DNA from: Candidatus Saccharimonadota bacterium
GTDB lineage: Bacteria; Patescibacteriota; Saccharimonadia; Saccharimonadales; Saccharimonadaceae
Assembly (NCBI GenBank): GCA_030529095.1
Contig: JAUMXN010000006.1
Coordinates: 1-38,911 of the forward strand
Direction of reading: 5' to 3'
DNA length: 38,911 nucleotides
Positions 1 to 8,008 of this stretch are shown here, piece by piece. How positions within the stretch are numbered: position 1 is the first letter of the stretch; every line of letters starts with the position of its first letter. The translations under genes and the position numbers were made by a program. The notes under the pieces were generated by a model that searched no databases, was not told the origin of the DNA, and worked only from the letters and a program-made list of their open reading frames with translations.

Positions 1-55
1 ACCTGTGACCTCGTCTACGTCAAAGACGCGCTCTAGCCAACTGAGCTAACCGCCC
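1..55 (-). tRNA. tRNA-Val(GAC), 3' part cut by the window edge
   Basis: Read on the minus strand the gene begins GGGCGGT at 55, has a normal D arm (GCTCAG...GAGC), and an anticodon stem CGTCT/AGACG around the loop TTGACGT. The central triplet GAC would read GUC/GUU valine codons. The T arm and acceptor 3' strand lie beyond base 1. The following minus-strand gene has its own terminator just downstream of the tRNA start, so the tRNA is not obviously in that operon. Confidence 0.85.
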
Positions 56-97
56 AGACGAAATATATTATACACAAAAATGTTAAATTTGACAAGT

Positions 98-125
98 AAA
101 AAGAGCCCTGGGATTCAGGGCTCTT
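98..125 (-). terminator. Intrinsic terminator of the racemase operon
   Basis: A perfect 10-bp inverted repeat, AAGAGCCCTG / CAGGGCTCTT at 101-110 and 116-125 with a 5-nt loop, is followed on the minus strand by a T-rich run. It lies 6 nt beyond the racemase stop codon. Confidence 0.85.
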
Positions 126-131
126 CTTGGA

Positions 132-878
132 CTAAGAAAGGCTGAGTTTTACAAGTTGCCCGATATGGGCCTCAGTGGAATCGATGACCGGTATGCCAAA
201 GTCTTCTTGTTTTAAAATCATACCGAGCTCAGTACATCCTAATACTACAGCAACCGAACCGTGGGTGACAGATGCCGTATCCGGATCGTCACTACGTATG
301 GTCTGGTTCACGAAATCGATCAAGAATTGTTTTGAATCCGGCGAAACGACGCCGCGACACAGTTCATCGAAGATAATTCGATTGATTTCTTTGATCTTGT
401 CCCGCTTATCTCTCAAAGAGAAAGACTTGATTCCATGCTCATCATAGAGATATTTTTTCATGAAATTTTCAGTCATCGTGAACTCTGTGCCGAGCAGAAG
501 TACTTTTTTGACGTCGATTTTTCTGCATTCGTGTGCGATGCAGGCTCCGATATGTACGATCGGATCATAACGCAGTCTAAAAAAGCATTGCCTGGAAATT
601 TCCGGGACTACTTTATGCATTGTGTTTGTAGCGATCGCTACATATGCGCATTTTTCGTAGACCAAGAGATGCCTTACTTCGTCATAAAGCTTCTGCTCGA
701 TGACGTCCCACTTGCCTTCTTTCATTAGCTGGTAGAATTCATCGAAGTTTACGCTTCTGAGCACTATGTCGGCAGAAGTTAATCCGCCGGCCTCTTCGTT
801 AACCCTTCGGTTTAACTGCTCATAATAATGTAGCGTTGATTCCCAACTCATTCCACCAATGATACCGACCCTTTTCAT
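132..878 (-). CDS. Aspartate/glutamate racemase family protein (YgeA/RacX-like)
   Basis: This 248-residue protein belongs to the PLP-independent Asp/Glu racemase superfamily, which interconverts L- and D-amino acids with two acid/base residues. The N-terminal GIIGGMSWEST motif, the central ATNTMHK motif and the C-terminal VVLGCTELG motif are all present. The first catalytic position is Thr84 rather than Cys, and the second is Cys215. The same Thr/Cys arrangement is known in the E. coli L-Asp/Glu-specific racemase, so this is not necessarily an inactive enzyme. I chose the ATG at 878 because GGAGGTG lies 5 nt upstream and the ATG overlaps the upstream stop as ATGA, implying translational coupling. 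An in-frame upstream start would add 6 residues. The substrate cannot be deduced. Because the window also encodes MurD-MurL, this enzyme is not obviously needed for peptidoglycan D-Glu. Confidence 0.85.
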   Translation of the reverse strand: MKRVGIIGGMSWESTLHYYEQLNRRVNEEAGGLTSADIVLRSVNFDEFYQLMKEGKWDVIEQKLYDEVRHLLVYEKCAYVAIATNTMHKVVPEISRQCFFRLRYDPIVHIGACIAHECRKIDVKKVLLLGTEFTMTENFMKKYLYDEHGIKSFSLRDKRDKIKEINRIIFDELCRGVVSPDSKQFLIDFVNQTIRSDDPDTASVTHGSVAVVLGCTELGMILKQEDFGIPVIDSTEAHIGQLVKLSLS

Positions 879-1546
879 ACGTTCACCTCCAGCCACCTCG
901 GGAAATTCGGGGCGTTGATCTTGAATTCCTCGCCTGATCTAGTAAAAAAATCTTTGATAACTCCGACAGCCTCGAAGGCGCATCTCAGATCATCTTCGGA
1001 TTCCGCGCCAGAAACACAGATATAAATCTCGTAGTAACTCGTAGACTTATTCGTAGTGGACGCACCCGGTTTCAACACCTCGACGCACAGCGCACCATAA
1101 TGTGCAGCATATCCGTTGTCTGGGGTGAGATAAGGGTTGCTTAAGTCTACTCCAGAGAGCATTCCAGCGCCCATACGCTTAGCGCGCATGCAATGCATGA
1201 TCTTGAGTGCCGAAAAGCCAGCACAATCGCAATCTTGGCGCACGCCATCCCATATGCCATTGATCACACGACTACCGCCAGGGGCGATAGAAAAAGTGTT
1301 TTCATAGCTGGCAATGTCTGGCCTCTGGAATCTGGCATCGTCGAACGCGTGGCTATCGCGGTTGAAATTACTCAATCCGCATCCGCTCAATTTGCATCCA
1401 CTCAGCCAATCATCCGCCTCTTGGCAACACGGGCACACCATGATCCTAATACATCCGTTGCCGGACTCTTTGAATTCTTTTACGCTATACGCTTTAATGC
1501 GTATGGCATCTCTGATTTTCCTCGCTAATTCGTAGTACTGTTCCAT
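875..1546 (-). CDS. Cysteine-containing protein of unknown function
   Basis: I do not recognise this 223-residue protein. It has no signal peptide or membrane segment. Residues 32-55 contain a cysteine cluster (VCPCC, then two SGC motifs), and Cys-Asp-Cys occurs near residue 107, so metal binding is possible. The C-terminal half is alpha/beta-like with an acidic stretch. The start at 1546 has GGTAGG about 9 nt upstream. The stop overlaps the racemase start by 4 nt (ATGA), so the two are one operon and are probably made together. A promoter (TATAAT, minus strand) and a small leader hairpin precede it. It could be a substrate-binding or regulatory partner of the racemase, but that is only an inference from coupling. 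Confidence 0.7.
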   Translation of the reverse strand: MEQYYELARKIRDAIRIKAYSVKEFKESGNGCIRIMVCPCCQEADDWLSGCKLSGCGLSNFNRDSHAFDDARFQRPDIASYENTFSIAPGGSRVINGIWDGVRQDCDCAGFSALKIMHCMRAKRMGAGMLSGVDLSNPYLTPDNGYAAHYGALCVEVLKPGASTTNKSTSYYEIYICVSGAESEDDLRCAFEAVGVIKDFFTRSGEEFKINAPNFPRWLEVNV

Positions 1547-1581
1547 TCATAATACCTACCTTTCATAGATGTAAAAATACG

Positions 1582-1636
1582 AGTCTCTTTTCGAGACTAC
1601 TTATACTATTATAACATAAACGGCATAAAAAGTCTA
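1582..1636 (-). promoter_or_regulatory. Minus-strand promoter with leader hairpin for the racemase operon
   Basis: On the minus strand TATAAT lies at 1613-1608 with TAGACT 17 nt upstream (1636-1631, four of six bases matching TTGACA). Just downstream, AGTCTC and GAGACT (1582-1598) form a 6-bp hairpin around GAAAA, followed by CGTATTTTT. That resembles a weak terminator or attenuator in the leader. Confidence 0.55.
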
Positions 1637-1661
1637 GAGGGGCGTGACCCCCAATACGGTA

Positions 1662-1690
1662 TTGCTTTTTTGGTCATTTTATGCTATAAT
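1662..1690 (+). promoter_or_regulatory. Plus-strand extended -10 promoter
   Basis: TTGCTT (1662-1667), a 17-bp spacer and TGC-TATAAT (1682-1690) form a good sigma-70-type promoter for the gene at 1738. It is divergent from the racemase-operon promoter. Confidence 0.7.
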
Positions 1691-1737
1691 AAAAAAGATT
1701 TATCCAGATAGACCAATATAACAAAGGGGGGATTAAA

Positions 1738-2604
1738 ATGAAGGATAAATTAGCAATTTTAAAGTGGTATAGGCAAGAAAAATGCCCGCAAATTGATTAC
1801 GAAAGAGTTGATAAAGACTTTTGCGGGACTGTTTACGACGGTAGCGCTATTAAAGATGCCAACAAATACCAGCACGAGGTCGACTATCCTCAGCATTCAT
1901 TCTTGGTAAGGTTTAATGGCGATGGGACTTTCTCCGGTTACACGCAAGACTCCAATTCTCAAAGTAGAAAATATGGCTGTATTGGCAAAAAACTAGAGAA
2001 CGGCAAGATGGTCTTGTTCTTGTTTAACAAGTTGAGTTGCAAGGACGACACAGTTGATCCGTTTGACCCAAACGATACCGGCGGCCAACCAAAACGGGGC
2101 TTTTTTGACAAGCTCTTTGGCCGTGAGCAGCCGAGAAAAACCGTGCCGCAGTATCGTATTATCGTAGTTGACGCCGATGGCACACAGCTTTCTGGTGGCT
2201 CCTTCGACTGGCAATACGAAAAAGAGATACCCACAGGTTTTGAGTGGGGGCCAATCGGTGAACGGCTCGCCAATTTTAACTACTGCCGATGCAAGAAGCA
2301 TTACTTCTGGTGTAGCCGCGAATGCCACGGTGTAAATCCCAATTGTGAATCTTGCACCCGCAAATGTAAGGATGGAAACTGTAAGAAACACTGCAGTGAC
2401 TGCGCGCACGTCGTTCCTGTTGATCAATGCTCCTGTGCGAAATGTCCGCATTTCATTAGCCGTTCGGAATTTGAAGCCGAGAAACTTAAGACTCTCTCAG
2501 ATCGTGTTATCTTGTTTTTCGAAGATTTAACTAATGAGCAGAAAGATCTGATAGTTGACGCGCCAGACCTTATCGATGAAGAAATTCGCAAGGTTTCTTC
2601 CTGA
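1738..2604 (+). CDS. Cysteine-rich (multi-zinc-like) protein of unknown function
   Basis: This protein has 288 residues. Residues 183-236 hold 13 cysteines and several histidines in repeated CxC, CxxC and CxxxxC spacings, typical of a multi-metal-binding or cross-linked domain. The N-terminal 180 residues are a globular region with no signal peptide or membrane helix, including a VRFNGDGTFSGYTQ strand-like segment and a lysine-arginine/proline linker around 115-135. The last 45 residues look helical and acidic. No family is recognised. The start is supported by GGGGGG 8 nt upstream and by a divergent promoter. A UUCG-loop terminator follows, so this is a monocistronic unit. With no secretion signal, cytoplasmic zinc binding is the likelier reading. 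Confidence 0.75.
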   Translation: MKDKLAILKWYRQEKCPQIDYERVDKDFCGTVYDGSAIKDANKYQHEVDYPQHSFLVRFNGDGTFSGYTQDSNSQSRKYGCIGKKLENGKMVLFLFNKLSCKDDTVDPFDPNDTGGQPKRGFFDKLFGREQPRKTVPQYRIIVVDADGTQLSGGSFDWQYEKEIPTGFEWGPIGERLANFNYCRCKKHYFWCSRECHGVNPNCESCTRKCKDGNCKKHCSDCAHVVPVDQCSCAKCPHFISRSEFEAEKLKTLSDRVILFFEDLTNEQKDLIVDAPDLIDEEIRKVSS

Positions 2605-2622
2605 ACCCCATACCACTTTGAG

Positions 2623-2646
2623 AGCCCGGATTCGTCCGGGCTTTTT
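2623..2646 (+). terminator. Intrinsic terminator with TTCG tetraloop
   Basis: AGCCCGGA-TTCG-TCCGGGCT forms a perfect 8-bp stem followed by TTTTT. It ends the cysteine-rich gene and marks the left edge of the following AT-rich element. Confidence 0.9.
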
Positions 2647-2659
2647 CATTGCACAAAAA

Positions 2660-2685
2660 ATGGTGGACCCACCTGAAATTCAATG
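2660..2685. other. Candidate left attachment site resembling the tRNA-Phe 3' end
   Basis: TGGTGG (2660-2665) equals the tRNA-Phe CCACCA 3' end read on the plus strand (10360-10365). The next 15-20 bases keep partial identity with the tRNA T-arm region. It lies directly after the last terminator of the flanking gene. A 35-residue open frame (2660-2767) also starts here without a ribosome binding site, and I do not call it a gene. Serine recombinases need only a short identical core, so this is possible but unproven. Confidence 0.25.
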
Positions 2686-2782
2686 GAACCAAGTTATCGA
2701 CGAATTACGAGAACTGAGGTATATCCTTTATTCTCCAGAAGTATCCATAAAGGACTTAAAGGAGTAGTACTTAACAAAGAAA

Positions 2783-2865
2783 CATAGAACTCTCTATGTA
2801 GTAGGGTAGGGTCAGAGTGAAGCTTGCTTCATCTGAGCAACCAGGAGCATTAGCAACCTAGGAGG
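2783..2865 (+). promoter_or_regulatory. Structured leader and ribosome binding site of the phage-like gene
   Basis: Two hairpins precede the gene: CATAGA/TCTATG at 2783-2798, and CAGA-g-TGAAG/CTTCATCTG at 2813-2835. TAGGAGG at 2859-2865 sits 4 nt before the ATG. No clear promoter is visible close by. Confidence 0.4.
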
Positions 2866-2869
2866 ATAT

Positions 2870-3316
2870 ATGGTAAAGAAAGGGCAAAGTAAGACCACCA
2901 ATACAGACCAAACGGTTTTAAGGGACTCTAAGGGCCGTTTTAAGAAGGGCAGTAAGCCGAAGAACGGTTTTGATAGGAACCCAAAGAATATCGCACCGGG
3001 AGGCTTCTGGCGATATAAAGAGCATGGTAAAGCCGCAATTATCGACATATTCAAGATGACCATGGCTGAGTTTAATAGTCTAAAGAAAATCAAAGACGAC
3101 GATAAAACAGTACTAGATCAGATGCTATTTAATAAGTTTGAATCTGCAATGAACGGCAATTCTAGAGATGCCGATTTTTTACTATTACAAGCATTTGGAT
3201 ATGCGCCAAAATACGGCGAAGCTAAATATGACTACCAAGCTGACTTTAGACAAAAGAAAAGCCCATTAGATGATTTAACAGTTGAAGAGTTAAGGGCATT
3301 GATAAAAGATACATAA
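2870..3316 (+). CDS. Phage-like small protein (DUF5681/small-terminase-like N-terminus)
   Basis: This protein has 148 residues. The basic N-terminus GRFKKGSKPKNG resembles the GxFKKGxSGNPxG motif of DUF5681 proteins, which often sit beside phage terminase genes. The middle (residues 50-110) is predicted helical and the C-terminus ends in an acidic helix (DDLTVEELRALI). A strong TAGGAGG ribosome binding site supports the ATG at 2870. No terminase large subunit follows in this element, so a packaging role is only a possibility, and a DNA-binding protein of the element is an equally fair reading. It lies upstream of the nuclease operon, which has its own promoter. Confidence 0.6.
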   Translation: MVKKGQSKTTNTDQTVLRDSKGRFKKGSKPKNGFDRNPKNIAPGGFWRYKEHGKAAIIDIFKMTMAEFNSLKKIKDDDKTVLDQMLFNKFESAMNGNSRDADFLLLQAFGYAPKYGEAKYDYQADFRQKKSPLDDLTVEELRALIKDT

Positions 3317-3342
3317 ACACCCTAAAGGAAAGCTATTTGTAG

Positions 3343-3371
3343 TTGATGAATTCTGTGATATATGCTATAAT
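3343..3371 (+). promoter_or_regulatory. Promoter of the zinc-ribbon nuclease operon
   Basis: TTGATG (3343-3348), a 17-bp spacer and TGC-TATAAT (3363-3371) form an extended -10 promoter. The ATG lies 25 nt downstream, without a clear Shine-Dalgarno sequence. Confidence 0.7.
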
Positions 3372-3396
3372 TTAAGTAGTTAAATAGGCAATTTAT

Positions 3397-5772
3397 ATGT
3401 CGAGAGAAGTAATAGCAAATAGCCCGGAGTTAATGTCAGAGTGGGATACGGACAAAAATAACAAATTAGGTCTAGACCCCAAGAAAATTAGTTTAGGGAG
3501 TGGCAAAAAAGTATGGTGGAAATGCGCAAATGGTCACGAATGGCTAACACAAGTAATAGTAAGAAGAAAGGGACACGGATGCCCAGTCTGCGCACATATC
3601 TATCTTGGCGAGAATAATTCAAAACTAAAAGACGATTCTAGAAGACTAACAACATATTTCCCTGATGTTGTTAAGACATGGGATTACGATCTTAATAATG
3701 GCATATCTCCAGATTCTTTATCATATATGTCTAATAAGAGGGTGTGGTGGAGATGCTCAAATTGTGGCCGAAAATGGGAGGCGCCCGTTTGCTCAAGGAT
3801 AAGACATAAGACTACGACTTGTAGGGGATGTTCCATGAAGGAAACCAAGCGAGTCTATTTAAAGCCAGGCATCAATGATCTTGCAACCGTTTCGCCAAAG
3901 GCCGCAAGCGAATGGGATTATGAAAAGAATGGAAACATAACTCCTGTCGATGTGTGTGCGAATACTTCAGAACAGTATTGGTGGAAGTGTGAAAACGGGC
4001 ACGAATGGAAGGCTCAGGTTCATACTCGAACTAAAGACGGCTACAGAGGATGCCCATATTGCGCACATAGGAGAGCAATAGTCGGAGAAACTGATTTTGC
4101 TACAATACACCCGGAATTGGTTAAACTGTGGCACCCAACGAAGAATAAAATAAAACCGAATGCCGTTTCTGCACATTCAAACATTAGGTATTGGTGGATA
4201 TGCGATAAGGGCCATGAGTGGCTTACGAGTCCTGGTAATATGTGTCGAGGAACAAGATGCCCTTATTGCGCAAATGTGAAAGTTTTGTCCGGATATAACG
4301 ACCTTGCGACAACCCATCCAGAATTACTCAAAGAATGGAATTATGAGAAAAATAGAAAAATAACACCCGAACCTATAACACCAGGATCCGGCAAGAAAGT
4401 ATGGTGGAAATGTAATACTTGTGGACACGAATGGACCGCACCAGTTGTTGCGAGGGTCAAGAATCACAAATGCCCAGTCTGCGTAAACAGGGTCGTAGTA
4501 AAAGGCATTAATGATCTCAAAACGGTAAACCCTGACTTAGCAAAAGAATGGAATTATGAACGCAACGGAACACTTAAACCAGACGATATAATAGCCGGTT
4601 CACCAAAGAGTGTATGGTGGAAGTGCGAAAACGGGCATGAATGGAAGGCTTCGATAGCTAGCAGAAACAAGGGACATTTTTGCCCAAAGTGTGATGCTAG
4701 TAAACATACATCAATATCTGAAAAAGCAATTGCCTATTATCTAAGAAAGAGCGGAATTAGTATTGAAGAGAACAAACGCATTAATAGGAAAGAACTTGAT
4801 ATTTATATTCCATCAATTAGGACCGCAATAGAATATGATGGCTCATATTACCATAGAGATATCAAAAAAGACTTAGCGAAAAACAAGCTATGCGATGATA
4901 TGGGTATAAAACTAATTCGTATAAGAGAGTCTGGACTTCCAACCCTAAAAAGTACATCAACTGATATAGTCGTACAGTTTAAGAACGACTATACGCATCT
5001 GAATGAAGCTGTAAAAGAGCTGTTTGCGTATTTAAAACTGCAATTCAACGATATTGATATAAAACGAGATTTTCACAAAGTATATGAAATGTTCGAACAA
5101 TCCGAAAAAGCCGAATCCATTAAGTACGAATTTCCATTATTAGCAAAAGAGTGGGACTACGAAAAGAATATCGTAGATATCGAAAAGGTATCAAAAGGTG
5201 TACATATTAAGGTTTGGTGGAAATGTTCAAAATGTGGCTATAGCTATGAATCCATGGTCTATAGTCGATGCAATGGCACGGGGTGCCCAAAATGTGCAAA
5301 CAGAGAAAATAGTAAAGGTCCAGAAAAATTGACAGTCGGCGTCAATGACCTAAAAACCATACATCCGAATTTAGCGAAAGAATGGGACGAAGAAAAAAAT
5401 ACAATAAAACCCGACGATATAACATGTGGAAGCAATAGAAAAGTGTGGTGGATATGCCCACTAGGCCATAGCTACGAAAGTTCTATATCAAACAGAATCA
5501 GAGGAAGTGGTTGCCCTTATTGTATTGGCAAGAAAGTTTTGCAAGGTTTTAATGATCTAAGTACGACAAATCCGGATATAGCAGTCGAGTGGGACTACGA
5601 TAAAAATTTGCCTATTACGCCATACGAGGTAAGCATTGGATCGGGTAAAAAATATTGGTGGAAATGCTCTAAGTGTGGAAAGGAATGGTTCGCTGCGGTA
5701 TATACAAGAAAAAATGCAAACTGTGGTTCCTGCAATAGAAAGAAACGCACTGAAGGAAGAATTGATGACTAG
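3397..5772 (+). CDS. Zinc-ribbon array protein with PD-(D/E)XK (Vsr/DUF559-like) nuclease domain
   Basis: This 791-residue protein has nine repeats of about 60 residues of the DUF4379-type probable zinc ribbon. Each has the pattern (L)xxEWdyekN...GS.kKVWWKC..GHEW...R..GCPyC. Six lie before and three after a central domain (about 440-510). That domain reads KELDIYIPS...AIEYDGSYYH...KLIRIRE and fits a restriction-endonuclease-like fold of the Vsr/DUF559 type. Candidate metal ligands are Asp468, Glu479, Asp481 and His486. Arrays of this kind are known around nuclease domains in mobile elements and phages, with the ribbons presumably contacting nucleic acid. The gene has its own promoter and is coupled to the next gene by an 8-nt overlap. 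Codon use is AT-rich. Likely roles are homing or anti-competitor nuclease or defence. The biochemical target is unknown. Confidence 0.8.
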   Translation: MSREVIANSPELMSEWDTDKNNKLGLDPKKISLGSGKKVWWKCANGHEWLTQVIVRRKGHGCPVCAHIYLGENNSKLKDDSRRLTTYFPDVVKTWDYDLNNGISPDSLSYMSNKRVWWRCSNCGRKWEAPVCSRIRHKTTTCRGCSMKETKRVYLKPGINDLATVSPKAASEWDYEKNGNITPVDVCANTSEQYWWKCENGHEWKAQVHTRTKDGYRGCPYCAHRRAIVGETDFATIHPELVKLWHPTKNKIKPNAVSAHSNIRYWWICDKGHEWLTSPGNMCRGTRCPYCANVKVLSGYNDLATTHPELLKEWNYEKNRKITPEPITPGSGKKVWWKCNTCGHEWTAPVVARVKNHKCPVCVNRVVVKGINDLKTVNPDLAKEWNYERNGTLKPDDIIAGSPKSVWWKCENGHEWKASIASRNKGHFCPKCDASKHTSISEKAIAYYLRKSGISIEENKRINRKELDIYIPSIRTAIEYDGSYYHRDIKKDLAKNKLCDDMGIKLIRIRESGLPTLKSTSTDIVVQFKNDYTHLNEAVKELFAYLKLQFNDIDIKRDFHKVYEMFEQSEKAESIKYEFPLLAKEWDYEKNIVDIEKVSKGVHIKVWWKCSKCGYSYESMVYSRCNGTGCPKCANRENSKGPEKLTVGVNDLKTIHPNLAKEWDEEKNTIKPDDITCGSNRKVWWICPLGHSYESSISNRIRGSGCPYCIGKKVLQGFNDLSTTNPDIAVEWDYDKNLPITPYEVSIGSGKKYWWKCSKCGKEWFAAVYTRKNANCGSCNRKKRTEGRIDD

Positions 5773-8008
5773 TTATATAAGCGATAATTCAGACCTAATA
5801 AAAGATTGGGATTTCGACAAAAACGCTAGGCTCAATCTTTTTCCAAACAGGCTAACGACTGGGAGTGGAAAAAAAGTTTGGTGGAAATGCGAAAAAGGAC
5901 ATAGCTATGCTAGCTGCATATATAACAGAGCGTCTGGCAAGAAATGCCCATATTGTTCAAATCGTATGGTATTACCAGGGTTTAATGATTTACAAACATT
6001 ATACCCATCAGTCGCAAAAGAATGGGATTATGACAAAAACCAAGGTAGCCCAAAACAAGTTATACCGGGTACAACAAGAAAAGTATGGTTCGTTTGTCCT
6101 CAAGGACATAGTTACTATATATCCTTGCATGGACGATGTTATAGAGGGGATAACTGCCCATATTGCTCAGGAAAGAAAGTTAAATACGGATATAACGACC
6201 TAACAACTATGGCTCCTCAATTATTGGCAGAATGGGACTATGAATTAAACGAAAAAGACGGTATTGATCCAAAATTAATTTACTATAAAACTAATAAAAA
6301 AGTAAATTGGGTTTGCAAAGAATGTGGCCATAAATGGAAAACCCAACCCTCATTAAGGCTACAAGGAATTGGCTGCCCAGAATGTGGAAAGAAAAAAGCA
6401 GTTTTTAAAAGACGGCAATCCTTATTAGCAGAACAAGGCTCCCTCGCAGTAACAAATCCAAATCTATTAAAGGAGTGGAATTATGAAAAGAACACCGCCA
6501 TTCGGCCCGAAAGCATCACTGCGGGTTCATCTCTAAAAGTATGGTGGAAGTGCGAGAAATGCGGGCATGAATGGAAGGCTAATATAAATAGTAGAGCGAA
6601 GAATAATACTGGATGCATAAAATGCGCCGGAGTACAGCGCAAGACGAATGACGAGTTTATTAATGAATTGCACAGCATAAATAGTAATATTATCGTGCTT
6701 AACGAATATAAAAATGCAAGGAGTAAGTTGCATTGTAAATGCGCCACTTGCGGGCACATATGGGATACAGATGCAAATCATCTTATATCGCAAAAATCTG
6801 GTTGTCCTCAATGCGCAAATAATCATAGAAATGATAGCAACAAGATAACCCAAGAAGATTTTGAAAAAAGAGTTCGTGACAAGAATCCAACCATGACTGT
6901 TTTGGGTAAATATAAAGATGCGCACTCAAGAATAAAAATGAAGTGCAATATTTGTGGAAATATTTGGAATCCACTAGCATGGGATATAGTTACTGGTAGA
7001 AATGGCTGCCCACAATGTTCGCATACAAGCACTTCTTTTATGGAGCAATTTATTCTACTATCGCTGAAAGAGGCATTGGGTGATAAAAATGTTGTTTCCA
7101 GAGATAAGCAGACCATTGGTAAAGAGTTGGATATATATGTCCCAATCTTAAGACTTGCAATAGAACCAGGTTCATGGTTTTGGCATAAAGACAAAATAGA
7201 AGAAGACAACACAAAGAGAAAACTTTGCAACGAAAAAAATATAGATCTTTTTATCATTTACGATGCATGTCCGAATGACTGCGAATCAACGGAAGGTACC
7301 CTGCATTACTCGATTGATTTAGCTAGCGAAAAAGACCATATGTCTCTAAAAGAGATAGTAAGGAAAATACTCAAAAAGCATAATATTGAGCATGAATTTT
7401 CCAGGTCCGATTGGGATCGAATTGCTCGTTCCGCATATCTAAAGTCAAGGATGATGACAACTACAGACTTTAAGCAGCAATTATACGAAATAAATCCAGT
7501 AATCGATGTAATTGGAGAATATACCGGGAATCACAATAAGATACAATGTCGCTGTAAAATATGCGATTACTTGTGGTCAAACACACCCGGCCATTTGCTG
7601 AGTGGCCAATCATGCCCAAAATGTGCTGGACGAAGAAAGCGAACAAATAGTGAATTCATCGAAGATTTGCTAGAAAAACAACCAAACTTAACCCCATTGG
7701 ACACTTTCAAAAATACAAGCATTAAAATAAGAGTAAAGTGTAATACTTGCGGAAATATTTGGGAATCAAAACCAGCGAACCTTTTGTCAGGGTTCGGATG
7801 TCCAAAATGTGCAAGAGAGAGAATCCGAAAAATTCATTCAAAGAAAGTCTACCAGTATTCACTTAATGGAGAATTAATAAACGAATTCGAAAGCCTATCT
7901 GACGCTCAAAAAAGCACCGGGATATTGAAGACCTCAATTTGTAATGTCTGCAATGGATTAACCAAAACAGCAGGCGGTTATATTTGGAGCTATACTGAAC
8001 TTAAATAA
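5765..8008 (+). CDS. Second zinc-ribbon array nuclease-like protein with C-terminal NUMOD1-like domain
   Basis: This 747-residue protein starts at the ATG at 5765, inside the upstream stop region (ATGACTAG), with AAGGAAG 5 nt before it. Four DUF4379-type ribbons (about 8-65, 75-135, 145-208, 223-288) are followed by two shorter ribbons of a second type (CKCATCGHIW...GCPQC; about 293-351 and 361-419). A nuclease-like domain (424-500) has Asp456, Glu467 and His474 in AIEPGSWFWH. Two more second-type ribbons (566-620, 626-683) precede residues 694-745, which match the NUMOD1 helix-turn-helix of homing endonucleases (VYQYSLNGELINEFESLSDA, then TAGGYIW). The acidic residue after Glu in the upstream paralogue is glycine here. 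It is probably a partner of the upstream protein, either sequence-specific or catalytically altered. Confidence 0.8.
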   Translation: MTSYISDNSDLIKDWDFDKNARLNLFPNRLTTGSGKKVWWKCEKGHSYASCIYNRASGKKCPYCSNRMVLPGFNDLQTLYPSVAKEWDYDKNQGSPKQVIPGTTRKVWFVCPQGHSYYISLHGRCYRGDNCPYCSGKKVKYGYNDLTTMAPQLLAEWDYELNEKDGIDPKLIYYKTNKKVNWVCKECGHKWKTQPSLRLQGIGCPECGKKKAVFKRRQSLLAEQGSLAVTNPNLLKEWNYEKNTAIRPESITAGSSLKVWWKCEKCGHEWKANINSRAKNNTGCIKCAGVQRKTNDEFINELHSINSNIIVLNEYKNARSKLHCKCATCGHIWDTDANHLISQKSGCPQCANNHRNDSNKITQEDFEKRVRDKNPTMTVLGKYKDAHSRIKMKCNICGNIWNPLAWDIVTGRNGCPQCSHTSTSFMEQFILLSLKEALGDKNVVSRDKQTIGKELDIYVPILRLAIEPGSWFWHKDKIEEDNTKRKLCNEKNIDLFIIYDACPNDCESTEGTLHYSIDLASEKDHMSLKEIVRKILKKHNIEHEFSRSDWDRIARSAYLKSRMMTTTDFKQQLYEINPVIDVIGEYTGNHNKIQCRCKICDYLWSNTPGHLLSGQSCPKCAGRRKRTNSEFIEDLLEKQPNLTPLDTFKNTSIKIRVKCNTCGNIWESKPANLLSGFGCPKCARERIRKIHSKKVYQYSLNGELINEFESLSDAQKSTGILKTSICNVCNGLTKTAGGYIWSYTELK

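Noticed and set aside
1193-1535. Plus-strand open frames within 1193-1535
   Set aside because: They are antisense to the unknown gene at 875-1546, which has a ribosome binding site, promoter and coupling to the racemase gene.
2190-2201. A 12-base identity (TCTGGTGGCTCC) with the tRNA-Phe 3' junction at 10358-10369, a possible att site
   Set aside because: It lies inside the intact cysteine-rich gene, in codons that fit the protein, and precedes that gene's own terminator. Excision there would break the gene. Chance similarity is likelier, though an empty-site comparison would settle it.
2555-2767. Seventy-codon frame spanning the terminator at 2623-2646
   Set aside because: It starts inside the cysteine-rich gene in another frame, crosses an intrinsic terminator and has no ribosome binding site.
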